Shown here: positions 45,779 through 53,932 of the stretch, one piece after another
How positions within the stretch are numbered: the stretch's first letter is position 1
Layout of the letters: every line of letters begins with the position of its first letter
Assembly (NCBI RefSeq): GCF_014306625.1
Contig: NZ_JACRYL010000005.1
Coordinates: 1 to 64,000 of the forward strand
Direction: 5' to 3'
DNA: 64,000 bases
DNA from: Pedobacter fastidiosus
Lineage (GTDB): Bacteria > Bacteroidota > Bacteroidia > Sphingobacteriales > Sphingobacteriaceae
Translations under genes and position numbers: made by a program
The notes under the pieces: generated by a model
Databases searched by the model: none
What the model saw: only the letters and a program-made list of their open reading frames with translations
Told to the model about the DNA's origin: nothing

Positions 45779-46147
45779 TTAAATTTTATAATCCTTTTCG
45801 ATAGCCTTCTTTTCAATCAAGAATGAAGTTATTAAACCTAAGCCTCCGAAAATTCCAACGAAACCAAAGTAAATTGCAACCGCTTGTCCTTCTTCTGTTT
45901 GTGTCATGTCGCCACCAAAAACGCCTCGAACTGTAAATAAAGCGACCAATAACCCTAAACCTACGCCAACCATTAATAATCCGAATTTTAAACTCAAATA
46001 AGGTTTGGGTACCGAAGCGCGGTTAAGTCTAGGGTCGATGCCTCTTTCAATCATCGCCATTTTTTCTTTGTTCGATAAATATCTGATTCCAAATACCATC
46101 GCGAATGCTCCTAAGAACATTGATATGGGTACTAATATGCCTTCCAT
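45779..46147 (-). CDS. DUF6249 membrane protein
   Basis: This 122-residue protein has three hydrophobic segments and the common NKEKMAMIERGIDPRL motif after the first helix. The family is frequent in Bacteroidota, often next to sigma factor genes, but its function is unknown. It is divergent from the SMR gene, with which it shares a 163 bp regulatory gap. Confidence 0.82.
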   Translation of the reverse strand: MEGILVPISMFLGAFAMVFGIRYLSNKEKMAMIERGIDPRLNRASVPKPYLSLKFGLLMVGVGLGLLVALFTVRGVFGGDMTQTEEGQAVAIYFGFVGIFGGLGLITSFLIEKKAIEKDYKI

Positions 46148-46298
46148 AATTATAATTTTTATTGTTAATATTTTTGTTTCTGTGTATTGAACCGTGTTCT
46201 GAGTATTATGACGACATGGTTTTTAATCAGGTTACACCCAAGAGAGAAAATATTTAATAAATAATAATCGATTTTCAAATCGTGGTAAAAAACTTCTC

Positions 46299-46306
46299 TA
46301 ACTTTG
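46299..46306 (+). promoter_or_regulatory. -7 box of the SMR gene
   Basis: TAACTTTG is an exact TAnnTTTG match, only 4 bases before the ATG at 46311, implying a leaderless or nearly leaderless transcript. The -33 region lacks TTTG. Confidence 0.4.
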
Positions 46307-46310
46307 GAGC

Positions 46311-46631
46311 ATGAACTGGATTATATTAATTATAGCTGGCTTTTTCGAAGTTGGCTTTACAACTTGCCTAAAACTTTCAAATAATTTTACCAACGTAAAA
46401 TGGAGCATCGGCTTTTTAATTTCCATTACATTAAGCTTTATCTTACTTAATAAAGCCACCCAAACTTTACCAATGGGAACCGCTTATGCAGTTTGGACAG
46501 GCATTGGCGCCGTAGGAACCGTAATAATCGGGATTGTTTACTTTAACGAGCCGGCAACTTTCTGGCGCATCTTTTTTATCTGTACCCTTATTGGATCTAT
46601 CGCCGGACTAAAGTTTTTTGCATCGCACTAA
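46311..46631 (+). CDS. SMR family efflux transporter (SugE/Gdx-like)
   Basis: This 106-residue protein has four transmembrane helices. The essential Glu is in IIAGFFEVGFTTCLKLS (Glu13), and the TLPMGTAYAVWTGIGAVGTV block is the strongest SMR signature. The sequence is nearer SugE/Gdx (guanidinium exporters) than EmrE by its AYAVWTGIGAVG pattern, but this is not decisive. I saw no guanidine riboswitch in the short upstream region. Confidence 0.9.
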   Translation: MNWIILIIAGFFEVGFTTCLKLSNNFTNVKWSIGFLISITLSFILLNKATQTLPMGTAYAVWTGIGAVGTVIIGIVYFNEPATFWRIFFICTLIGSIAGLKFFASH

Positions 46632-47106
46632 ATCATAGAGATTAATTTTTTTGAAGCGCAAAACCTGTGTAAGCAAACAAATTTGTTCCCGTGTTTCGCT
46701 TATACGCTTCGGACATCGTACCTCTGCCCTGCAGGGTAACGCTTCACCCGGGGCTAGATGGGAAGGTCTGTAATAATCTGGAAGCATCATAAAGCATAAA
46801 ACTAGACCATTTAATGTAGTTTTGACAACTCTACTAATGTGTTAGAAAGAGAGTTGTCAAAGCTAAATGTTGTATCTTAATAGTTAGACATTTTGAAAAG
46901 CCTAACATTGTTCCTAAACCTGATGGCAATGAAAAGCCCACAGCGTAGCGAGGACTTGTAATGAACAGCGGGACTGCAGGCCTCCAAAATGTGCTGTCCT
47001 TTCGTTTTCAAAAAAATGATGTTCAAACAAAATCTTCAAAATGAAAGATGCAAATAGTTTTATTTGCCTGTAACCTGTCTATCTTTAATGTAGTCTTAGA
47101 TTTAGA
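46632..47106. other. Long intergenic region with GC-rich island and inverted repeat
   Basis: This 475 bp stretch contains a GC-rich segment (about 46690-46770, including the palindrome CCCTGCAGGG at 46727-46736), a perfect 12 bp inverted repeat (46821-46861), and a GCAATGAAAAGCCCACAGCG-type segment (about 46925-47000). I can name no gene. A minus-strand open frame of 60 codons at 46608-46790 has no recognisable features and overlaps the SMR gene end. Confidence 0.55.
46821..46861. repeat. Perfect 12 bp inverted repeat
   Basis: TTTGACAACTCT (46821-46832) and AGAGTTGTCAAA (46850-46861) pair perfectly around a 17 nt loop. It is too far from the SMR stop (190 bp) and lacks a T-run to be a clear terminator. 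It may be a regulatory or transposon-derived palindrome. Confidence 0.6.
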
Positions 47107-47688
47107 ATGGGGCAAAAACTTACAGATTTAGAGCTGATCCAAAATGTACTGAACGGCGAAACCGGACAGTACGCATTGTTGGTGAAACAGCATCAGCGAT
47201 TTGTATTTACACTTGCCCTGCGGTTTGCAAAAAATAGAGAAGATGCGGAAGAAATTGCACAAGATTGCTTTGTAAAAGCCTACAGAGCATTAGGAACCTT
47301 TAAACAAACCGCAAAGTTTAGCACTTGGCTTTATACCATTACGTACACCACAGCCATGACTTTTCTGCGAAAAAAGCGTTTAGATACATCATCCATTAAC
47401 GATGAAGAAACGCTAATTCAGCTTGAAAACCATACCTCGAGCTTTAATGCAAATGGTTATGAAAAACAGAACAGTCATGCTTTTTTAAATCAGGCCATTA
47501 CACTTTTGGCGCCTGATGATGCCACGATTATTACCATGTTTTATCAAGGCGAGCAAAGTTTAGAAGAAATTGGCGAGGCTTTACATATAGAACCAAATAC
47601 GGTGAAAGTAAAATTGCACCGAGCTAGGCAAAGACTTAAAGAAAAATTACAATATTTATTAAAAGATGAAGTAAAGGAGTTACTATGA
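47107..47688 (+). CDS. ECF-like RNA polymerase sigma factor
   Basis: This is a 193-residue sigma-70 family factor with region 2 (LALRFAKNREDAEEIAQDCF, AKFSTWLYTITYTTAMTFLR) and region 4 (SLEEIGEALHIEPNTVKVKL). It directs polymerase to alternative promoters. The downstream gene overlaps its end by 4 bp and encodes a membrane protein with an anti-sigma-like layout, so the two form a sigma/anti-sigma pair. Confidence 0.95.
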   Translation: MGQKLTDLELIQNVLNGETGQYALLVKQHQRFVFTLALRFAKNREDAEEIAQDCFVKAYRALGTFKQTAKFSTWLYTITYTTAMTFLRKKRLDTSSINDEETLIQLENHTSSFNANGYEKQNSHAFLNQAITLLAPDDATIITMFYQGEQSLEEIGEALHIEPNTVKVKLHRARQRLKEKLQYLLKDEVKELL

Positions 47689-48167
47689 ACACAATAGAAC
47701 AACAGCTTTGGGATTATATTGATGGTAATTTAGATGAAAATCATAGAAATATCATTGAAGAAAAAATTAATACAGACCCCACAATCAGGCTTCAGTATGA
47801 GGAATTATTACAGTTTAACCTCACTTTTAGCAACCTAGAATTAGAGGAACCATCCATGTCTTTCACTAGAAATGTGATGGAAGATGTAGCCTTATTACCT
47901 GCACCAATTTCGCTAAAAACCAAAGTAGACACGCGAATTATCTACGGTATTGGTGGCTTTTTTGTTTTGTCTATCTTGGCTATTTTAGGTTTTATTGCCT
48001 ATAATACTAAGTTTACGATGCCTAGTTTCAATTTTGATTTAGCTTTTGATACCAGTAAAATTATAACTCCAACAACAATCAACATTTTTTTGTTTGTAGA
48101 TTTGATTATCGGGTTGGTTTTTATCGATTATTTTTTGAGAAAGAAATCGTTGAAGAAACAATTATAA
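47685..48167 (+). CDS. Putative anti-sigma factor
   Basis: This 160-residue protein has an N-terminal helical domain (IEQQLWDYIDGNLDENHRNI, about 3-60) like anti-sigma binding domains, then two transmembrane segments (GIGGFFVLSILAILGFIAY and TTINIFLFVDLIIGLVFIDY). It lacks the FecR domain. Overlap with the sigma gene supports the pairing. Its 3' end (last 50 bp) is duplicated downstream at 48369-48425. Confidence 0.75.
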   Translation: MNTIEQQLWDYIDGNLDENHRNIIEEKINTDPTIRLQYEELLQFNLTFSNLELEEPSMSFTRNVMEDVALLPAPISLKTKVDTRIIYGIGGFFVLSILAILGFIAYNTKFTMPSFNFDLAFDTSKIITPTTINIFLFVDLIIGLVFIDYFLRKKSLKKQL

Positions 48168-48215
48168 GAGATATTTTCTCTCTGCGATTGTGGGATTGAC
48201 ATAAATATTTTTTAC

Positions 48216-48344
48216 TCTGCGAGATTAGCGAAATCTGCGGAAGCCATTAAAGCGCTGCTTTATTTCGACATAATAGGGAAAAAGGGAAATCTGATTAGAA
48301 CCAAGTTTAGGTTTTTCCCGCAGATTAAAGGGATTCACGCAGAT
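48216..48344. repeat. Inverted-repeat element inserted after the anti-sigma gene
   Basis: Imperfect inverted arms at 48216-48240 (TCTGCGAGATTAGCG) and 48317-48344 (CCCGCAGATTAAAGG, ending ACGCAGAT) enclose about 75 bp without a coding frame. Related TCTGCG words occur at 48181-48202. The design is like a small non-autonomous element. Confidence 0.6.
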
Positions 48345-48368
48345 GTTTTTTTCTTACACAAACCATCA

Positions 48369-48425
48369 ATCGGGCTGTTTTTTATCGATTATTTTTTGAG
48401 AAAGAAATCGTTGAAGAAAACATAA
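48369..48425 (+). pseudogene. Duplicated 3' fragment of the anti-sigma gene
   Basis: This 57 bp segment copies the end of the upstream gene with only a few changes and stays in frame: it encodes IGLFFIDYFLRKKSLKKT and a stop, against IGLVFIDYFLRKKSLKKQL in the intact gene. It has no start and cannot be expressed. It is separated from the gene by the inverted-repeat element. Confidence 0.85.
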
Positions 48426-48459
48426 GTTGATTTTTAGGTTGGTGATTATACCAACCTTT

Positions 48460-48987
48460 CTACTCTAAAGTTTTCAAAATTTCCAATCCCTCTTTCCATT
48501 CACCAAAACCAGAATCTGTATTAATGTGCCCAGCATTTCCGATGTTGACAAACTTGCTTCCCCAATGATCTGCAAAATATTTTGCCCGCTCTAAAGTTAC
48601 CCATTCATCGTTTTCGCTTGCCACAACTATCGTTTTAAAATCAATTTTTTCCAAAGGGACTTTATCAAAGCCTTCTGTTGAGAAAGTATATTTTGGTGCT
48701 TCTAAATCGCTTGGAGCAACCAATAAAGCACCTTTAATTCTTTTTTTATAGTGCTTTGCCCAATTTGCAATTGCAGTAACGCCTAAACTGTGGCCAATTA
48801 AAACCACTGTAGATAGATCATAACCTGACAATGCTTGATCTATATTCTCGATCCAATCTGCTGAGGCTGGAGTATCCCATTCCCTTTGTTCTATTCGCTT
48901 AAAATTTGGCTCTTGCTGTTCGAAATAAGTTTGCCAATGATTCGGGCCAGAATTACCCAAACCTGGAACAACGAAATAGTTAGTCAT
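48460..48987 (-). CDS. RBBP9/YdeN family alpha/beta hydrolase
   Basis: This is a 175-residue hydrolase with N-terminal VPGLGNSGPNHWQTYFE, nucleophile elbow GHSLG (Ser about 67), an acidic residue in ASENDEW and a final His in GNAGHINTDSGFGEW, the pattern of the RBBP9/DUF1234-type serine hydrolases. The substrate is unknown. It follows the cold-shock gene on the minus strand after a terminator. Confidence 0.9.
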   Translation of the reverse strand: MTNYFVVPGLGNSGPNHWQTYFEQQEPNFKRIEQREWDTPASADWIENIDQALSGYDLSTVVLIGHSLGVTAIANWAKHYKKRIKGALLVAPSDLEAPKYTFSTEGFDKVPLEKIDFKTIVVASENDEWVTLERAKYFADHWGSKFVNIGNAGHINTDSGFGEWKEGLEILKTLE

Positions 48988-49011
48988 AAAAGGTTTTTCA
49001 AATTTTTTTTA

Positions 49012-49048
49012 AATAAAAAGGGTTGCCATCTTGCGAGAGCAACCCTTT
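49012..49048 (-). terminator. Rho-independent terminator after the cold-shock gene
   Basis: Arms at 49017-49026 and 49039-49048 (AAAGGGTTGC and GCAACCCTTT) pair over 10 bp. On the minus strand a T-rich run follows. Confidence 0.85.
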
Positions 49049-49068
49049 CCATAAATATGATAAATAAA

Positions 49069-49260
49069 TTAAATTACTTTCACATTAACGGCGTTTAAGC
49101 CTTTTTTACCGTTAGCAACTTCGTACTGAACTTTGTCGTTTTCACGGATTTCGTCGATAAGACCTGTTGAATGAACAAAAATTTCGCTATCGCCGTTAGC
49201 TGGTACGATAAAGCCAAAACCTTTAGTTACATTGAAGAATTTTACTGTGCCTTCTTGCAT
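49069..49260 (-). CDS. Cold-shock protein (CspA family)
   Basis: This small single-stranded nucleic acid-binding protein of about 63 residues starts MQEGTVKFFNVTKGFGFIVP. The RNA-binding motifs are KGFGFI (RNP1) and IFVHST (RNP2). The ATG at 49260 is chosen because a longer frame from 49329 would add 23 hydrophobic residues not seen in the family. The short AT-rich leader (about 100 bp) may fold as in other csp mRNAs; not assessed. Confidence 0.95.
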   Translation of the reverse strand: MQEGTVKFFNVTKGFGFIVPANGDSEIFVHSTGLIDEIRENDKVQYEVANGKKGLNAVNVKVI

Positions 49261-49364
49261 TGTATTAAATATTAAAATTAAGTGTGCAAGGTAAGTTTTA
49301 ATTTTTAAAATCAAAATAAATTTTAACATTTTTTTAACGTTAAAATTTTGTAAACAGCAGATTA

Positions 49365-50288
49365 CTAAGGCTTTTTAATTGCCTTGCCAATTATACTCAA
49401 TGTAATTTCGCTGTTATGTGGTATTCCGAGGGTGGTTCCAGGTACTACTTTAAAAAGGTTTCGAAGGTAAATATCCGCCACGCCCTGGATCAATTTTTTA
49501 CGTGGCTCCATATCTTCCGGGAGCACACCATAAGCATTCTGAATTCTAATTAATCCGTTGTATCCAACCACGGCAGAACATTGGAAGGCAAAATCTTTAT
49601 AAGCCCGATCTATCACGATTTTGTATTGTGGGTACATATAATCGTAAGCTTCCGTCCTTTTAGATAGTTTATCAACTGTGCTAATTTTCTCTACCGTTAT
49701 AATTTTACTTTTCGGAATAAACTGTACCGGATTTACAGCCGCAAAGGCACTATCGCTATTCGAATTAACCTGTGCCGATCTTTTCTGAATAAATAGAGTG
49801 TCTTGTTTAGTCGTTTTCTGCAATTCCGCTGCCGAAACTTTTAATTGATTTTTAATATAGCTTTGGGCGTAAAAAGTCATGTTAACATCCGATCGGATAT
49901 CCGCAGCGATTACTTTTCCATCAACCTGAACGCGTTGAAAAACCAAACTATCTTTGCTAATGTGCTTAACCTTAAAAAATTCTTCGGCAAAGTTATACAC
50001 GTTTCCATGATCGTACTGAAGATAAAACTTTTGCATAATCTGCTTCTGCGGACTCCAAGCCATCATTGTATCTTCTGCTGCAACTTCTATTATCCACGAT
50101 GGTTTCTGCATAAAGCCATCCTTATTAAAAGATAATCCATCGCTAAAACGCCTTTTTACTTCTACATAACGAATGCCTTTTACCGGTGCAAAAGTAAAAT
50201 CTCTTAGCGTTGCATCTGTGCTTTTGGTTCTCGTACATGCAGAAAAGAGCATCACTAAAAAGAAAAGCTTTATAATATTATTGATCAT
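49365..50288 (-). CDS. Hypothetical lipoprotein
   Basis: I do not recognise a family for this 307-residue protein. The signal peptide ends in the lipobox FSAC (Cys18), so it is likely an outer or inner membrane lipoprotein. The middle is rich in beta-prone and charged sequence, without motifs. Near the end is TTLGIPHNSEITLSIIGKAI. It lies downstream of the phosphodiester glycosidase gene on the same strand with a 71 bp gap. Confidence 0.75.
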   Translation of the reverse strand: MINNIIKLFFLVMLFSACTRTKSTDATLRDFTFAPVKGIRYVEVKRRFSDGLSFNKDGFMQKPSWIIEVAAEDTMMAWSPQKQIMQKFYLQYDHGNVYNFAEEFFKVKHISKDSLVFQRVQVDGKVIAADIRSDVNMTFYAQSYIKNQLKVSAAELQKTTKQDTLFIQKRSAQVNSNSDSAFAAVNPVQFIPKSKIITVEKISTVDKLSKRTEAYDYMYPQYKIVIDRAYKDFAFQCSAVVGYNGLIRIQNAYGVLPEDMEPRKKLIQGVADIYLRNLFKVVPGTTLGIPHNSEITLSIIGKAIKKP

Positions 50289-50359
50289 TTTTAAAACTAA
50301 AATCTTCGGCTAAAATAAATAATTTAATCACACCCCAAAGATGCCTTGTACTACAATAT

Positions 50360-51229
50360 TTATTTTTTCCTTTTGATTAAAACCACGTTGGCCACTTTCC
50401 GTTGCCCTGCGTGATCCCATTTTTTGTTATCTGTAGGGTAATTGACCACTCCGCCATCAGGAAAACCACTTACCCACAATGTGGTAGAACCCCCGCCATC
50501 AAAGTTGAGTACGTTTGTGCAACCCAGCCATTTCATTAGCTTCGTTAACTCTTGTAAACTCATTCCTGCAGAGTTTTCATTTCGACCATCCACAGTTAAT
50601 AAAATTACCCTTCCATTGGGCTTAACGCCCAAACAGGTTCTTGGGTGGCGCAAATAGGTAAAACTGGTTGTATCCAACATTTCGTTTATGCCATTAAAAG
50701 TTAATAATGGTCCGTTTAACAAAACGTTTTGTTCTGGTAATTTAGTTTCCCAATCGGTGGCGCCATCCCATTTTTTTACGGCAAGCTTTCCGTTTTCGAT
50801 CACCACTGCTGCTTGCTGATGCCGAGCTCTAATTCCGTTTTTATCTAACCTCACTGTATTGATAATTTTGCCATTTACCTTCACAAAATCAACTGATCCT
50901 CCATTTTTAACATCGAAGAAATTACCATTAACGGCAGCAACAGCGGTATCTCTTAAACCAAAATTGCTCGTTGTTATTAATTCCCTTTCTTCGGCACCCA
51001 ATGCAAAAACAGCCTTTCTTCCTGTGTTTTTAATTTCTAAAAAAGAGATATTCTCATTTGCATTAAAAAGATTTTTCTGATTAAAATGATATTGAAATAA
51101 GCGCACTTGTTTGGCTATTCGCGTTTTTTGCCACTTGGTTTTAACCAATGTTATCGAATCGGTGTTTTGAGCATTGCCAGAAAACGCCCAAATACACAGT
51201 AACGTTAAGAATGATAGTCTTTTAAACAT
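50360..51229 (-). CDS. Phosphodiester glycosidase family protein (NAGPA-like)
   Basis: This is a 289-residue exported protein with a signal peptide ending at GNAQ. The family signature NFDGGGSTTLWVSG is near residue 243, with NGNFFDVKNGGSVDFVKVNG and LRHPRTCLGV earlier. Related proteins uncover mannose-6-phosphate or cleave phosphodiester-linked sugars; the substrate here is unknown. Only 87 bp separates it from the DUF5117-type gene, with a terminator between. Confidence 0.9.
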   Translation of the reverse strand: MFKRLSFLTLLCIWAFSGNAQNTDSITLVKTKWQKTRIAKQVRLFQYHFNQKNLFNANENISFLEIKNTGRKAVFALGAEERELITTSNFGLRDTAVAAVNGNFFDVKNGGSVDFVKVNGKIINTVRLDKNGIRARHQQAAVVIENGKLAVKKWDGATDWETKLPEQNVLLNGPLLTFNGINEMLDTTSFTYLRHPRTCLGVKPNGRVILLTVDGRNENSAGMSLQELTKLMKWLGCTNVLNFDGGGSTTLWVSGFPDGGVVNYPTDNKKWDHAGQRKVANVVLIKRKK

Positions 51230-51251
51230 AGGAACAGATTTGGATTAAAAT

Positions 51252-51292
51252 TAAAAAAAAACGGAGCAAACCAACTGAATGATCTGCTCCGT
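51252..51292 (-). terminator. Rho-independent terminator after the DUF5117 gene
   Basis: ACGGAGCA (51261-51268) pairs with TGCTCCGT (51285-51292), and both ends carry A or T runs. Read on the minus strand it closes the metalloprotease gene with nine T. Confidence 0.85.
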
Positions 51293-51316
51293 TTTTGTAA
51301 CAATAAGAAAACAACC

Positions 51317-53839
51317 TTATTTTTTTGGATCAAGAATATTTTTAATTCTGATACTTAAATCTTCATAATGCGCTTTCGTAATAGCATCTCCGCCAACTGA
51401 TCTTGCCTTTACAGTAGCCAACAACGATTTAAGTTCTGCTCTAACCAATGGTCTAATATCCGATAGGCTTATGTTAATCGGCGTTAAGCCATAATTTGCA
51501 GCAGCCTCAACAGGATAACCTACTGGCAATTCAGATTCAGTTGTCATTAAAGAACCTAAGCGATCTACGTATGCTCTTTGCAGATTACGTTTAAAACCAT
51601 CGGCCCTGCCGGCTACAAAAACCGAAGTTTTTAAATCTGTAAATAATTCTGGCAAAGTGTATGCCTTAGCTGCGCCATTTTTTGTTTCATTATCTAACAA
51701 CCGAGCAATTCGCGATGCAGATAAAAGGCTTACCAAAGTGTTTGACTGTACGGCTTTTATTCTGTTTAATAAAACTCCATTATCAAATTTACCCAACTGC
51801 TCATTGCTGATTAACCAAAGTGGCGTAGTAAATAACTGCTGATTAAAGAAAGTAATTGCTTCTTTCTGCTTTGCTTTTGACAAGTAAGAATAAACGGGGC
51901 CAGATTGATCGTAGGTTTTAAAGTTTTCGCTCATCCCGCCAACGTTTGTGGCAACATGACCCATATAACGATTATATTGACCAACAATTTCAGTATAAAT
52001 TTCTTTTAAATCGCTGTAGTCTTTTCCTTTTTGATAGGTCCATTTTTCTACATTTGGCAAAATGCGTTTTAGGTTTGCAATACCGTAATTACTTGCCTTC
52101 ATTGCGTTGTCACCTAAATCTTCACTTTGTAAACGAGGATCTAAAGTAGTGCCCTGACGACCATAAAAATATAATGGATTACCTGCATTTTTTAATGTCC
52201 ATTGATCTAAAACTTCTTTTTCCTGTTCTGAAGATTTATTTCCAGGGAACCAAGTATATCCCCATTTTACAGACCATTTATCGTATTCGCCAATTTGAGG
52301 ATGAAGTTTAGTAACGCCATCACCTGGTTGAGCAATGTAATTAAAACGGGCATAATCCATAATAGATGGTGCCGTTCCGTGTGCATCTGTAAAAGTTTTA
52401 GAACGTAATGAATCTACCGGATAAGCGTAGCTTGAGCCAAAGTTATGTGGCAAACCTAAAGTATGCCCAATTTCATGCGATGATACAAAACGAATTAATT
52501 CGCCCATTTGATCATCTGTAAACTGCGCTTTACGAACAGCTGGGTTAATAGCCGCCGTTTGAACGAAATACCAGTTGCGCAATAGGCTCATTACATTATG
52601 ATACCAACCGATGTGGGTTTCTAAAATCTGACCAGTTCGTGGATCACTCACATGAGGACCGTAAGCATTCGCAATATCTGAGGCAAAATATCGCACAACC
52701 GAATATCTAGAATCTTCTACACTAAACTGAGGATCTTGTTGAAGTGTCGGTGCTTCTTTTCCGATGATTGCATTTTTAAAGCCTGCGGCTTCGAAAGCGA
52801 CTTGCCAATCGTTTATGCCCTCAATTAAATAAGGAACCCATTTTTTCGGCGTTGCCGGATCAATATAAATAATAATGGGTTTTACCGGTTCTACCAATTC
52901 GCCGCGTTTGTAGGCATTGGTATCTTTCGGAACTAAATTCCACCTGTGAATATATGCTGTACGTTCTGCCTTTTGCGCATTGGTTCCATAATCAATTTGA
53001 GATTGACCAAAATAACCTACTCTGCTATCCATAATCCTTGCCTTTACAGGGATTTTTGGCAACAACAACATCGAAGTATTAAATTCGAATGTTACCGCAG
53101 CATTGCTATTATCTGTTGGAGATTCTAGTGCACGATAAGTTTTGGCGGTTTTAACCTCGATATTAATAGGGAATGTTTTTACGGTATCAATGTAAGAGCG
53201 AGTTGCATCATACATGGTAACTTTATACATTTTCCGAATTTGATCCGTAGCGCCAATTGCCATAATATCGCCGTTGTAAAAGTCGGTAACATCGATAACA
53301 ACACCTGTTGTATCTTTATTGTAAGCCTTAACGTCAAAGCTTGCCAAAATTTGATCGAGGTTTGAGTTTTTTACCGATTCGGACATATCACTTTTCGGAT
53401 CAGCTTTGGTAGCGTAACTCGGTACGCGGATAAAAATCTGCTTTCCTCTACGTTCCCATTTCCAAACTTGTTCATTTAGTTCTTCGCCTCCATATTGTTG
53501 GTTTCCAACTTTTACACCAGCTGGAACTTTTGCCAAACGGGTAACCACTAACATTTCGCGGTTAATCATCGAATCTGGTATCTCGAAATACCATCTATCA
53601 TCTACTTTATGAGTTTTGAAAAGTCCGGTTGTGGTTTTAGCTTTAGACGTAATTACCTCAGAAAAAGGCTTAATTCCTTCCTTTTTTGCTGCTGCTGGGG
53701 TTGCTGCAGACTGAACTGGGGCTGTAGTTTTTTTCGTGGTTTTTTTGTTTGGCCATTTTTGTGCGTATGCCGTATTTATACCGGCCACACCAAATGCAAC
53801 AATACCTGCAAAAGCAAGTATGCTAACTTTTTTGTTCAT
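51317..53839 (-). CDS. Zinc-dependent metalloprotease of the DUF5117/DUF4953 type
   Basis: This is an 840-residue exported protein with a signal peptide ending near TAYAQ. It has an N-terminal DUF5117-like part and the metzincin motif HEIGHTLGLPH (zinc ligands His455, His459, His465; Glu456). SLRSKTFTDAHGTAPSIMDY, with the Met-turn-like SIMDYARF, follows. The C-terminal third is helical. It is a large family in Bacteroidota of unknown substrate, perhaps acting in the periplasm or at the surface. It stands alone between two gaps. Confidence 0.93.
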   Translation of the reverse strand: MNKKVSILAFAGIVAFGVAGINTAYAQKWPNKKTTKKTTAPVQSAATPAAAKKEGIKPFSEVITSKAKTTTGLFKTHKVDDRWYFEIPDSMINREMLVVTRLAKVPAGVKVGNQQYGGEELNEQVWKWERRGKQIFIRVPSYATKADPKSDMSESVKNSNLDQILASFDVKAYNKDTTGVVIDVTDFYNGDIMAIGATDQIRKMYKVTMYDATRSYIDTVKTFPINIEVKTAKTYRALESPTDNSNAAVTFEFNTSMLLLPKIPVKARIMDSRVGYFGQSQIDYGTNAQKAERTAYIHRWNLVPKDTNAYKRGELVEPVKPIIIYIDPATPKKWVPYLIEGINDWQVAFEAAGFKNAIIGKEAPTLQQDPQFSVEDSRYSVVRYFASDIANAYGPHVSDPRTGQILETHIGWYHNVMSLLRNWYFVQTAAINPAVRKAQFTDDQMGELIRFVSSHEIGHTLGLPHNFGSSYAYPVDSLRSKTFTDAHGTAPSIMDYARFNYIAQPGDGVTKLHPQIGEYDKWSVKWGYTWFPGNKSSEQEKEVLDQWTLKNAGNPLYFYGRQGTTLDPRLQSEDLGDNAMKASNYGIANLKRILPNVEKWTYQKGKDYSDLKEIYTEIVGQYNRYMGHVATNVGGMSENFKTYDQSGPVYSYLSKAKQKEAITFFNQQLFTTPLWLISNEQLGKFDNGVLLNRIKAVQSNTLVSLLSASRIARLLDNETKNGAAKAYTLPELFTDLKTSVFVAGRADGFKRNLQRAYVDRLGSLMTTESELPVGYPVEAAANYGLTPINISLSDIRPLVRAELKSLLATVKARSVGGDAITKAHYEDLSIRIKNILDPKK

Positions 53840-53895
53840 GTGTGTTTATTGGTTTTTTATGATGATAAGAGGCCGAAGTTAAGGCCTTGTTACAG

Positions 53896-53916
53896 TATAG
53901 TTTACGTGTAACTATA
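53896..53916. repeat. Short palindrome upstream of the metalloprotease gene
   Basis: TATAGTT (53896-53902) and AACTATA (53910-53916) surround TACGTGT, 57 bp before the ATG. It could be a regulator site; there is no other evidence. Confidence 0.3.
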
Positions 53917-53932
53917 AAATTACCCATGGGCA

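Noticed and set aside
46148-46310. Guanidine riboswitch before the SMR gene
   Set aside because: No matching conserved core was found, and the promoter lies almost on the start codon.
46608-46790. 60-codon minus-strand open frame
   Set aside because: No signature, overlaps the SMR gene end and the GC-rich repeat-like island.
46821-46861. Terminator of the SMR gene
   Set aside because: The hairpin is 190 bp from the stop and lacks a T-run on either strand.
49261-49329. Longer cold-shock protein start
   Set aside because: The added 23 hydrophobic residues are foreign to the family; MQEGTVKFF is the normal start.
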